The translations under genes and the position numbers were made by a program. The notes beneath the pieces are model-generated. The model saw only the letters and a list, made by a program, of their open reading frames with translations. It was not told the origin of the DNA and made no database searches. This document shows, piece after piece, positions 1 to 10,539 of a stretch of 64,000 bases of DNA (positions are counted from its first letter, which is position 1; every line of letters starts with the position of its first letter). Source of the stretch: Mesostigma viride. Lineage: Eukaryota; Streptophyta; Mesostigmatophyceae; Mesostigmatales; Mesostigmataceae. The DNA lies in NCBI GenBank assembly GCA_009746045.1, contig RPFO01000288.1, forward strand, positions 1,478,911 to 1,542,910, read 5' to 3'.

Positions 1-2854
1 TCCGTGATGTCCCACCTGTGCTGGTTGTCTCATCAAGACCACGGTCCGTGCAGTGATGTCCCACCAGTGCTGGTTGTCTCATCAAGACCATGGTCTGTGC
101 AGTGATGTCCCACCTGTGCTGGTTGTCTCATCAAGACCACGGTCCGTGCAGTGATGTCCCACCTGTGCTGGTTGTTTCATCAAGACCACGGTCTGTGCAG
201 TGATGTCCCACCTGTGCTGGTTGTCTCATCAAGACCACGGTCCGTGCAGTGATGTCCCACCTGTGCTGGTTTTCTCCTCAAGACCACGGTCTGTGCAGTG
301 ATGTCCCACCAGTGCTGGTTGTCTCATCAAGACCACGGTCCGTGCAGTGATGTCCCACCTAGCTGTGCTGGTGGTCTCATCAAGACCACGGTCCGTGCCG
401 TGATGTCCCACCTGTGCTGGTTGTCTCATCAAGACCACGGTCCGTGCAGTGATGTCCCACCTGTGCTGGTTGTCTCCTCAAGACCACGGTCCGTTCCGTG
501 ATGTCCCACCTGTGCTGGTGGTCTCATCAAGACCACGGTCCGTGCAGTGATGTCCCACCTGTGCTGGTTGTCTCCTCAAGACCACGGTCCGTGCAGTGAT
601 GTCCCACCTGTGCTGGTGGTCTCCTCAAGACCACGGTCCGTGCCGTGATGTCCCACCTGTGCTGGTGGTCTCATCAAGACCATGGTCCGTGCAGTGATGT
701 CCCACCTGTGCTGGTTCAATGTCTCCTCAAGACCACGGTCCGTGCAGTGATGTCCCACCTGTGCTGGTTGTCTCATCAAGACCATGGTCCGTGCAGTGAT
801 GTCCCACCTGTGCTGGTTGTCTCATCAAGACCACGGTCCGTGCAGTGATGTCCCACCTGTGCTGGTGGTCTCATCAAGACCACGGTCTGTGCAGTGATGT
901 CCCACCTGTGCTGGTTGTCTCATCAAGACCACGGTCCGTGCAGTGATGTCCCACCTGTGCTGGTTGTCTCATCAAGACCATGGTCCGTGCAGTGATGTCC
1001 CACCTGTGCTGGTTGTCTCATCAAGACCACGGTCCGTGCAGTGATGTCCCACCTGTGCTGGTTGTCTCATCAAGACCACGGTCCGTGCCGTGATGTCCCA
1101 CCTGTGCTGGTTGTCTCATCAAGACCATGGTCCGTGCAGTGATGTCCCACCTGTGCTGGTTGTCTCATCAAGACCACGGTCCGTGGAGTGCTGTCCCACC
1201 TGTGCTGGTTGTCTCCTCAAGACCACGGTCCGTGCAGTGATGTCCCACCTGTGCTGGTTGTCTCATCAAGACCATGGTTCGTGCAGTGATGTCCCACCTG
1301 TGCTGGTTGTCTCATCAAGACCACGGTCCGTGCAGTGATGTCCCACCTGTGCTGGTTGTCTCATCAAGACCATGGTCCGTGCAGTGATGTCCCACCTGTG
1401 CTGGTTGTCTCCTCAAGACCACGGTCCGTGCAGTGATGTCCCACCTGTGCTGGTTGTCTCCTCAAGACCACGGTCCGTGCAGTGATGTCCCACCTGTGCT
1501 GGTGGTCTCATCAAGACCACGGTCCGTGCAGTGATGTCCCACCTAGCTGTGCTGGTTGTCTCCTCAAGACCACGGTCCGTGCAGTGATGTCCCACCTGTG
1601 CTGGTTCAATGTCTCCTCAAGACCACGGTCCGTGCAGTGATGTCCCACCTGTGCTGGTTGTCTCATCAAGACCACGGTCCGTGCAGTGATGTCCCACCTG
1701 TGCTGGTGGTCTCCTCAAGACCACGGTCCGTGCAGTGATGTCCCACCTGTGCTGGTTGTCTCATCAAGACCATGGTCCGTGCAGTGATGTCCCACCTGTG
1801 CTGGTTGTCTCATCAAGACCACGGTCCGTGCAGTGATGTCCCACCTGTGCTGGTTGTCTCATCAAGACCATGGTCTGTGCAGTGATGTCCCACCTGTGCT
1901 GGTTGTCTCATCAAGACCACGGTCCGTGCAGTGATGTCCCACCTGTGCTGGTTGTCTCCTCAAGACCACGGTCCGTGCAGTGATGTCCCACCTGTGCTGG
2001 TGGTCTCCTCAAGACCACGGTCCGTGCCGTGATGTCCCACCTGTGCTGGTGGTCTCATCAAGACCATGGTCCGTGCAGTGATGTCCCACCTGTGCTGGTG
2101 GTCTCCTCAAGACCACGGTCCGTGCAGTGATGTCCCACCTGTGCTGGTGGTCTCATCAAGACCATGGTCCGTGCAGTGATGTCCCACCTGTGCTGGTTGT
2201 CTCATCAAGACCACGGTCAGTGCAGTGATGTCCCACCTGTGCTGGTTGTCTCATCAAGACCACGGTCTGTGCAGTGATGTCCCACCTGTGCTGGTTCAAT
2301 GTCTCATCAAGACCACGGTCCGTGCAGTGATGTCCCACCTGTGCTGGTTGTCCCATCAAGACCATGGTCCGTGCAGTGATGTCCCACCTGTGCTGGTTGT
2401 CTCATCAAGACCACGGTCCGTGCAGTGATGTCCCACCTGTGCTGGTTGTCTCATCAAGACCACGGTCCGTGCAGTGATGTCCCACCTGTGCTGGTTCAAT
2501 GTCTCATCAAGACCACGGTCCGTGCAGTGATGTCCCACCGGTGCTGGTTGTCTCATCAAGACCACGGTCCGTGCAGTGATGTCCCACCTGTGCCGGTTGT
2601 CTCATCAAGACCACGGTCCGTGCCGTGATGTCCCACCTGTGCTGGTTCAATGTCTCATCAAGACCACGGTCCGTGCAGTGATGTCCCACCGGTGCTGGTT
2701 GTCTCATCAAGACCACGGTCCGTGCAGTGATGTCCCACCTGTGCTGGTTGTCTCATCAAGACCACGGTCCGTGCCGTGATATCCCACCTGTGCTGGTGGT
2801 CTCATCAAGACCACGGTCCGTGCCGTCATGGCCCACCTGTGCTGGTTGTCTCAT
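1..2854. repeat. 49-bp minisatellite, about 58 tandem copies
   Basis: A 49-bp unit containing GATGTCCCACC, GCTGGTTGTCTC and the small palindrome CACGGTCCGTG repeats from the first base to about 2854. Variants include CTC/CAT alternation, a 4-base insertion (CTAGCTGTG) and a CAATGTCTC form. The ORFs that run through it on both strands exist only because 49 is not a multiple of three and the unit has few stops. No gene is supported. The array continues off the left edge. Confidence 0.97.
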
Positions 2855-3284
2855 TGATATGTACATTTATGTGTTTGGCTAGCTGTCCTTGCTGGCAAGG
2901 GTTTCTTTCTTTTTGCTGCATTTTTTCTGGAAGTCCACTTCCACTTCCGTAATGTACTGTTCTCAGTAAGTAAATAAATATAGATTGAAAAAATATAGAC
3001 TGCATCCCTGAATTTAGATTCAGGACTGCAAGTCTAAATAGTAGCTTAGATACCGGACTGCAAGCTCCAAAAACAAGGTCATGCAGGTTGTGGGACGGAC
3101 ACCTGCCTGCATGGTGCATGAAGGCGGCGCCAGGGGGAATGGGTGGCTGATGCACGTGCCAACTGATGGGCTGCCGTTTGGTTTCATCTTTGTTTCCTGT
3201 CTTTTATTTTCTGTGTTATGTCTCTTTTAATTGGGCAAGGGCATGGCACAGTTAACAATGAGGGTGAGTCATGACTAGGAGGAA
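2855..3284. other. Gene-free spacer
   Basis: Low-complexity AT-rich stretch between two minisatellites. I see no coding signal, RNA gene or mobile-element end in it. Confidence 0.6.
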
Positions 3285-3640
3285 GGGACGCTGTCGATGC
3301 CTTGTGCGTGGGAGGGTGCTGTCGCTGCCTTGTGCGTGGGAGGGTGCTGTCGCTGCCTTGTGCGTGGGAGGGTGCCGTCGCTGCCTTGTGCGTGGGAGGG
3401 TGCCGTCGCTACCTTGTGCGTGGGAGGGTGCTGTCGCTGCCTTGTGCGTGGGAGGGTGCTGTCGCTGCCTTGTGCGTAGGAGGGTGTTGTCGCTGCCTTG
3501 TGCGTGGGAGGGTGTTGTCGCTGCCTTGTGCGTAGGGGGATGCTGTACGTCGCTGCCCTGTGCGTAGGGGGGTGCTGTCGCTGCCTTGTGCGTAGGGGGG
3601 TGCTGTCGCTGCCTTGTGCGTAAGACAGCTGCTGTCGCTG
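3285..3640. repeat. 28-bp minisatellite
   Basis: About 12 copies of a 28-bp unit (core GTCGCTGCCTTGTGCGTGGG) with point variants such as GTAGGGGG towards the right end. ORFs in all frames are products of the repeat. Confidence 0.93.
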
Positions 3641-3676
3641 CCTGATGGGGCATGACCTGGGGAGCAGCAACGGAGG

Positions 3677-3923
3677 AAAGGAGGAGGAGGGAGGGAGGGA
3701 GGGAGGGAGGGAGGGAGGGAGGGAGGGAGGGAGGGAGGGAGGGAGGGAGGGAGGGAGGAGGGAGGGAGGGAGGGAGGGAGGGAGGGAGGGAGGGAGGGAG
3801 GGAGGGAGGGAGGGAGGGAGGGAGGGAGGGAGGGAGGGAGGGAGGGAGGGAGGGAGGGGGGAGGGAGGGAGGGAGGGAGGGAGGGAGGGAAGGAGGGAGG
3901 GAGGGAGGGAGGGAGGGAGGGAG
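3677..3923. repeat. GGGA tetranucleotide microsatellite
   Basis: About 60 copies of GGGA/GAGG with a few slips (GGAGGAGGG at about 3757, GGGGGG at about 3857, GAAGGAGG at about 3890). The strand is purely purine, so it could form triplex or G-quadruplex structures. The proline/serine and glycine/arginine ORFs here are not genes. Confidence 0.97.
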
Positions 3924-4644
3924 ATCGATTAGCAGGGAAAAAGGGTGCGGTCGTCATGTGTTAACCTTCTTCTGTTTGGGCGGGCCACCAAGCAAACATC
4001 ATACCCGGGCATGCATGCCTCTCGTCATCTCTGGATGACAACCCCTGTTGTAGCTACGGAAGGGGGATGCATGCCTGTAGCCATGGAACTGAAGGGGGGG
4101 GTTGGCTGAACCCGTTTTGGGCAGCCGCCAGAGGACTTGACTACCTGAAACTTCGGCCTCTGACGGTGTCTTGGCATAGGGTGGCAGGGCGTTGCCGTGG
4201 TTGCTGCTGCTGCTGCTGCTCTTGCTGAGGCCAAGGCGTTGGGTGGGATGAGGCGGGGAAGGAATGGGGTTGGCTAGTGGGGGCAGTTGGGTGAATGAGG
4301 GACGTGGCGTGGCCCACACGGTTGCCAGCCAGGCTGTTCTCCAGGGATAAGGGGCACAGGAGGCACAGGGGGAATGGGGGCATGGGGGCATGGGGGCATG
4401 GGGGGCATGGGTGGATGGGGGGGGCAGCATGAGAGGAATGCAGTATGAGAGGCGTATCTGTGTGTGTAGGTGGCTCTAAAACATGCTTCCGACCCAAGTG
4501 CATCTCGTCTGCAAGTCTTTCTCATCATCAAGCGTATCTTGTCATCAACTTAATTAATCTTGCCATCAAGTTCATCTCGAATGATGACCCCATGCAACCG
4601 CTGCATGGGATGATGCTAGCCTGTCAAGTGCGCGAGTGGCAGGG
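3924..4644. other. Gene-free spacer with short simple repeats
   Basis: Contains a (CTG)n patch near 4201-4225 and a short GGCATGGG repeat at 4376-4412. Overlapping ORFs in several frames are compositional, and I find no recognisable protein. Confidence 0.55.
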
Positions 4645-5032
4645 GGGTGGTACACGGCCATGCAAGCAGCAGCAAGGGGGGGGTACCCGGCCAAGCAGCA
4701 GCAAGGGGAGGGTAGCTGGCCAAGCAGCAGCAAGGGGAGGGTACCCGGCCAAGCAGCAGCAAGGGAGGGGTACCCGGCCAAGCAGCAGCAAGGGAGGGGT
4801 ACCCGGCCAAGCAGCAGCAAGGGGGGGCTACCCTGCCAAGCAGCAGCAAGGGGGGGCTACCCGGCCAAGCAGCAGCAAGGGGGGGGTACCCGGCCAAGCA
4901 GCAGCAAGGGGGGGTTACCCGGCCAAGCAGCAGCAAGGGGGGGCTACCGGGCCAAGCAGCAGCAAGGGGGGGGTAGCCGGCCAAGCAGCAGCCAGGGGGG
5001 GTACCCGGCCAAGCACCAGCAAGGGACCGGTC
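4645..5032. repeat. 29-bp minisatellite
   Basis: About 13 copies of a 29-bp unit with core CCAAGCAGCAGCAAGG followed by GGGTACCCGG. The unit gives long glutamine/alanine/glycine ORFs in every frame, which I do not regard as genes. Confidence 0.95.
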
Positions 5033-5582
5033 CTTCCCGCCAAAATTATCGTCCCCAGGTGACCTTGGTGAAAAAGGCCTCAATTGAGCCAAAAGGCCTC
5101 AATTAAGGCCTCTGGGTAAATAGACACTGTGGGCAAGCCCCCCCCCCCCCCCGCCCCCGCCAAGAGGAAGGGGCGCTTTACTGAGTAGAGTAGCTAGGAT
5201 TTTTGTAGCTTAGATTTGAGTTAGCTTAGTTAGTTTTTCGCGGCTCAGCTCCCCTCCACCCCCATCAGCCATGGAATACGAGCTACATCATCTCCCAACG
5301 GAGTCATTAACTCGTCGTCTGTCCCTGGTCCTCTACGGAGGACTGAGTTGAACTCAGTCGGGGTAAAATTGGCTCCAGAGTTCTCAGTTCTCGAATTCTC
5401 AGAGGGCGGGGGCCGAGATTAATTAAGAGGCATGGCTCTATCGAGATCTATGTTCGGAGGCGAATTTCTATTGGCGTTAATTTGTAGTATTGTACGACAA
5501 CTGTCAAGGGTGACGGCATGTACTGAAATCGCGGATACTTTCTAGATCGTTTGCGCTTTCGACGGTTAAAAGGCAGAGCTGC

Positions 5583-5850
5583 GGTTGAAAGTACTGTACG
5601 TGTGGGGGGACGGTGTTACAACGGGGGGGGACGCATTTATGGGGGGGGGGACGGTGTTACAACGGGGGGAGGGACGCATTTATGGGGGGGGGGGACGGTG
5701 TTACAACGAGGGGGGAACGCACTTATGTGGGGGGGGAACGGTGTTATCGGGGAAATTAGCCAATTATGGACCAAAGAGGTGAGAGGGCAAATGAGTATCA
5801 GCGAATCCTTAATGGGGGGAACGGTGTTACACCGGGGGGAGTCGCAGTTG
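5583..5850. repeat. Short G-rich tandem repeat (ACGGTGTTACAACGGGG)
   Basis: Five to six loosely spaced copies of ACGGTGTTACAACGGGG separated by G-tracts and CGCATTTATG. The repeat lies inside the candidate HUH element, between its left hairpin end and its first ORF, so it may be subterminal repeat sequence of that element. Confidence 0.7.
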
Positions 5851-6202
5851 TCAGTTTCAAACCGAATATCTATTGGACCGTAGTTCTAGGACATTGTAGA
5901 TGGCGATTAGTTCGGCACTTCCGGGCGTCAGGCCCAGTAAGGTCCAGGTGGAGGTTTTGACACCTTGCAATCTACAGAATAGCGGTTACAGGGATATCAT
6001 TTAATGGAAATGGCCGACACGTTGGAAACTGATTGCGGTTACGAACCTTACATCGTGTGTGACTGGTTGGCTACTAACGGGGCACGAAGACCAAAGGCAG
6101 AAGGACCGGCCACGCGTCACGATTCATGTGATTGACAGGATACACGCGAATATAGGTGTGTGAACGAAGGGGAATAAAAAGAAACGAAAGGCGGCCGGGA
6201 CC

Positions 6203-7376
6203 ATGGCGGCGATGAAAAATCTGGCGCAACAAGACCTCTTCAAGGACCTCGTTGGAAAAATAAACAAGCAGCGAGTCGACTTAACTAACGCCATCAGAGA
6301 CAGAAAGCTTAACCTGGACCGTGCCAACGAAGGTGTACAGGTACAAACAAAGAATGTAAATGCTGCTAAGGCAAGGTATCATGAACTCAAGGAAAGGGAG
6401 GAAAAGGCCTGCGAGGAGAAAGTGCGAAAGGCGTACGAGACAACCGTAGAGCCCCAACTAAAGACGCTAGAGCGGCTGAAAGTCGCCTTGGGCAAAAAGG
6501 AACAACTGTGGGAGGGGGTGGTCAAACATGCAACAAATGAGGTGCTGTCCACACTTGAGACAATAGGGCCCCTGCTCTCCAACGCAATCAATAAAGGCGC
6601 TTTGGTGGATAGCGTGGATCTGACGGGGTCCCAGGCGGAGGAGGACGAATTACTGAATTCCGTTTTGTCTGCAGCGGGCAAGCTTGCTGGGGGTGGGTCA
6701 TCTGTAACCCCATCGTCATCAACACAAACGTCCACAAAACAACATGGCCAAGACCAAAACGCCGGCAAGTCGACTCGGCCTGGCAAGGGGACTAAACGAG
6801 CCCTCAATTTTGACGAATGCGATGAGAAAACGCCTGCATTTGAGCCGTCTCCAGAAGACGACCCTGTCCATGACGACCACGCCAGCCCAGCAACCGACAG
6901 CCACGCCGGACCTATTTGTTCATCCCCAGCAACGGGACTCACTGGATCCACCACACCGGGACCCGGAGAGAGTGGAGGACAACGTAGTGCCTGACTTAAA
7001 CGTTGCAGCAAGGCGCCGGCGCCGCCGGCGACATGCTATCTTAGACGATGCCTCCGAGGATGAGGAAGAGGATGGGGAAGAGGAGGATGAAGGGGAAGAG
7101 GAAGTGGAAGAGGAGGAGGAAGGGGAAGAGGAAGGGGAAGAGGAGGAGGAAGGGGATGAGGTTGACGAAGAGGATCCCCCTCCACGCCGGGCTAAAAAAG
7201 TAAAATTCATAGATGATGAAGCCGGTGTTTCGGATGATGACGAGGACAGCGATGGTGAAGCAGGGGCAAGTAAGCATGAGAATTTGAGGTGCAACTGTTG
7301 CGAGCCGCCCTTCGTAGCCAAGAGCCAACGTGGTCTCAGCAATCACGTGACGTGCAAGATAAAACGTGGGCGGTAA
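6203..7376 (+). CDS. N-terminal ORF of the HUH element: coiled-coil, acidic and basic protein, frame-broken
   Basis: The ORF starts at an ATG in good context (ACCATGGCGG). Residues 1-110 are rich in K/E heptads and look like a coiled coil. A serine/threonine-rich linker follows. From about 6880-6905 the better reading continues in another frame (ORF 6744-7376): an arginine run (about residues 90-97 of that frame), a glutamate run of about 50 residues, a basic KKVKF patch and a cysteine cluster CNCCEPPF ending NHVTCKIKRGR. The switch could be an unrecognised intron or an indel. It may be a separate DNA-binding protein or the N-terminal part of the Rep-like protein downstream, since both lie on one strand about 270 bp apart. 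I recognise no named domain. Confidence 0.45.
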
Positions 7377-7649
7377 GGTGCCACTCTTCCTTGTGTAATT
7401 TTTTTTATTGGAATTCCTTGCCAAATTATACGCCAATATGTCTTTTATTCAACGCTTCTTTTTAAAAATGTGTTAACCACCCTTCTTGCTAAAAATGTGC
7501 GGTATATTTTTCCTTGGCATGTGCAATGTATATGACAGAGAAGCGAGACGACATCTACAAGAGCGTGAGGACGCTGCACTCAATGAGGAACACAACACCG
7601 CAACTCAGCACGAAGAAGCTCAAGAAACTGACGAGTTCATTCCATTACG

Positions 7650-8684
7650 TCAACCCAAGCACGCACGTGGGCGCACGCCGCTAAAGAATATGACACTCCA
7701 CATCTCCATTTCAGGGGGGCTCGTGATCTTAATGACGATGAGCTTGGCAAGATTGAAGCCTTCCATGTAGCCAATGGCGGCAAGGGCATGTCAATTGTGG
7801 AAGAAGGAATACTAGAAATGCACAAGCACGTGCACATGCTAATCGATGTTGAGGCTACATCAGCCCATGCTGTGAAACTGAAGCTCAAGAAGGAACTTGG
7901 GTGGGGAGAACCGATAGATGAAAAAGGGAAACATGACAAAACCAAGCCAAGCCTCGTGGCACGCCAAGTTAAGCCTAGCCACAAGTTGAATTATTCTGGG
8001 ATGATAGGCTATTTGCTGAAGTCGGAAGAGCAAGAAGGGTTCCAGATCTTGTATTGCCACGGCATTGATGAGGACGAGAAAGAAGAAGGCCGGATAGAAT
8101 ATTTACTTCATGGGTCCCCCACTCTCAAGGGACGGTGCTGCTTGACCGCCTACAATTTGCTCGAACGTGCTGCTGTGTACTGGTTTAAGCACCACAATAG
8201 TATTAGCTTGCGTCCAAACCTGATTAAAACAATGGCCCACATGTTCAAGACGGGCCGATACTCTCTAGATGCTAGGTTTCTGATGGGTAGGGGTCTTGAT
8301 TATCCTCGTGTACAAGCTGCATTCGAGATCATGGTTGAACCCAGACTTGGTGAACATTCGTTGTCAGCTATAGCACGTGGGCTCGAAAGGGCCCTTTTCA
8401 ATCCGCGTGAGCGATACTTTGATTCAGATGAGGTAGATGCAGTTTTTCCTGATGCACGCGCGGCTCAACGCCAAGAACGTGCAGCACGCACAGAAGAGCC
8501 ACCAGGGTCTGGCTATTTTGACATAGATGCCATCATCGAAGAGGTGCGAAAGCCCCCTCGTGGTGATGACGAATTAACAGATGAGCAACTCCTTGACAAA
8601 GTCCTGCGTGACGAACGGAATAAGGATGACCCTGATATCATGTTGTCATCCGACTCCGACTCTGACATAGCGTTTCACACATAA
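7650..8684 (+). CDS. HUH endonuclease (Rep-like / replitron-like)
   Basis: The open frame runs from just after a TGA at 7629. The first ATG is at 7788, but coding-like sequence (ITSTQARTWAHAAKEYD, PHLHFRGARD) precedes it, so the true start is upstream, possibly on a spliced exon at about 7500-7640. It contains an HUH motif, HKHVHMLIDV (from 7821), and about 60 residues later GMIGYLLK, matching the Y-x-x-K catalytic tyrosine of rolling-circle initiators. The C-terminal part is alpha-helical and acidic, ending in a serine/aspartate run. The known role of the family is to nick single-stranded DNA and join covalently through tyrosine to initiate replication or transposition. A replitron-type transposase or a captured CRESS-virus-like Rep both fit. 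No superfamily 3 helicase motif was found. Confidence 0.6.
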   Translation, partial: STQARTWAHAAKEYDTPHLHFRGARDLNDDELGKIEAFHVANGGKGMSIVEEGILEMHKHVHMLIDVEATSAHAVKLKLKKELGWGEPIDEKGKHDKTKPSLVARQVKPSHKLNYSGMIGYLLKSEEQEGFQILYCHGIDEDEKEEGRIEYLLHGSPTLKGRCCLTAYNLLERAAVYWFKHHNSISLRPNLIKTMAHMFKTGRYSLDARFLMGRGLDYPRVQAAFEIMVEPRLGEHSLSAIARGLERALFNPRERYFDSDEVDAVFPDARAAQRQERAARTEEPPGSGYFDIDAIIEEVRKPPRGDDELTDEQLLDKVLRDERNKDDPDIMLSSDSDSDIAFHT

Positions 8685-8689
8685 ATTTC

Positions 8690-10456
8690 TGGCCTCGCTG
8701 GTTGTCTCTTTGAGAAATTTTAAGTGTATATCTCTGTATATGGTATATATGACTTTAATGATTAAAAGTGAGAATTTTGAGAATTTCAGAGTTTCAGAGT
8801 TCGGCACATCCTAGTATGGGTAAAAGTATGGGTCTCTAGAGGACCGAGTTTTTGGGTTTCGTAGAAAATTCGCCCCGGTCAGAATGTTTGACCAAAAAAT
8901 TCTCTCAAAATTTATTCAAATACTACGTGAAAAGATCTTTCTTGGACATATTTTTGGGATTTTTTTGGATTTGGTATGCGCGGCTAACTGTACGGTCAAA
9001 GTACAGGTGGTAAGGGTACTTTTCCACGTGAAACGCGAGTTCCGGAAATGCACGACCTAGCCATGGCGGCTCGCGCCCATGCATGCAGTTTACGTTTGCG
9101 GACGAGTTAGCCGTCCAAACTCAGTAAATAGATTTAACATGCCCTAAAGATGATATAAATCAATTTTTAGCTCGCGGGGATGCGATTTACCCGGTGTCGG
9201 CACTGTTCTTGCTGGAAAAAAATGCGATAAGGCAGGTCGACGGAATTGATTACTGCGCTTGCTTTCCGGCGCAATTTCAATGGCTGATAGGTTTCTTTCT
9301 ACATGTTAACATGCGTTGCATTAGAATATATTGAGTGACAGTATAGATTTGATGATCTCGACCATTCTGTCACGTCATGGTCTATGTGCCGCAAAGTGCC
9401 ACTTTTGCGGGCACCGCCTGGGCCAAGGTAACGCCAGCCGTGCCAGGTAAAGCCGGATAATCGTTGCCTCTTCGTTCCTTGATGTTCGTACATGAGTTTA
9501 AGCTTGCGAGGCGTTGTCAGGTTCAAGTCTTGATGCTCTTTCTTGACCGTTGCCTGCCCCTCTCTAAAACCCCCTTTTCAGATGATGTTAGCAGGCATTT
9601 GCCTTAACCCAGTGTAGTTGTGCAGGGTTTTAGGAGCTGTGCAGGTTTAAACACCTTCATAGATGTTAGTTATTCTTTTGCTACGTTCATACTGCATGAT
9701 TGTGTGGCCACGGGCTGCGTCAAGGGTGCATTCAAGCTTTTACGGGTGAGTGAAAAGTCTTGGTGACAAACCACTGCCATCATGTGCCAGCAACTATGTT
9801 GGCCACATCATGGCAAGGCAAAACAGTTATAGCCATATCTATTGTTGTTTGAAACAATGGAAATATGCTTAACCTACCCATTATATTGGTGGTTGACACT
9901 TATAACATAACCCTTTGTTGGTAGGTATCCAAGCCCATTCCCTACATGCATGCATAGGCTCTCACTACATGATAAGGCATGATATACCTGAAGTATGATG
10001 ATGCAAGTGTGTTGTCCTGTAATGCTTGAAGGGAAATGAGTTGATTGGGATGGTTGGTGGCCACGGTGATGTAGTATGACCGCACTTACATGCTAGCAAA
10101 GTTAGCAAAAGCCCCATTCCTCTCCTGAGGACTGAGAGTTTTTTAATTGTTTCAGGCAGTTGCAGTGGCCAAATGGAGCCCAGTTTTTTGCCACGCTTCA
10201 AGAACTATGTTGTTTACATGCCTATATTTTTTCTTCATGCACCAGGATTTGATTGAATTTTTCCCACTCGTTCTTATCCCGAAAAATGCAAATTCGCGAG
10301 GGGCGCCCAACGTCCGTGTAATTTTCAGGTGTTCGGGTCAAGTTTTCACATATGCAGTATTTTTGCCAACAAAATGATATCTAGTACACCCCAGATCCAC
10401 ATCAAAACATTTGGGATGGACCCCCCACCTAGTCGCTACACGCGGTTGAAAATTGT
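8690..10456. other. Gene-free right arm of the candidate HUH element
   Basis: AT-rich, stop-dense sequence in all frames. I see no protein, RNA or nested element here. Confidence 0.5.
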
Positions 10457-10539
10457 CAACTCAGTCCTCCTGTGAGGACTGAGTTGGGACAGACGACGAG
10501 TTAATGAATGAATTAATAGACACCTCCCAACGGAGTCAT

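Larger units (their letters stand above)
5292..10539 (+). mobile_element. Candidate HUH-endonuclease transposon (replitron-like) with inverted hairpin ends
   Basis: A 20-base sequence beginning ATTAACTCGTCG at 5306-5325 recurs inverted at 10486-10505. A second shared block (GGAGGACTGAGTTG, 5337-5350) recurs inverted at 10457-10470. The right end forms a perfect 12-bp stem with a CTGT loop (10458-10485). The left end has two adjacent stems, GTCCTC/GAGGAC and GACTGAGTT/AACTCAGTC. Both ends are bracketed by the same direct repeat, CTCCCAACGGAGTCAT (5292-5307 and 10524-10539). The interior carries a Rep-like HUH gene. That the two ends and the gene form one element is my inference. CTCCCAACGGAG also occurs elsewhere in the window, so it may not be a true target duplication. 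Confidence 0.5.

Noticed and set aside
229-2779. Several 60-82 residue ORFs on both strands
   Set aside because: They are translations of the 49-bp satellite; repeated peptides on both strands with no start context.
1-2854. Resemblance of the 49-bp array to a CRISPR array
   Set aside because: There are no unique spacers between conserved repeats; the whole unit repeats, and the genome is eukaryotic.
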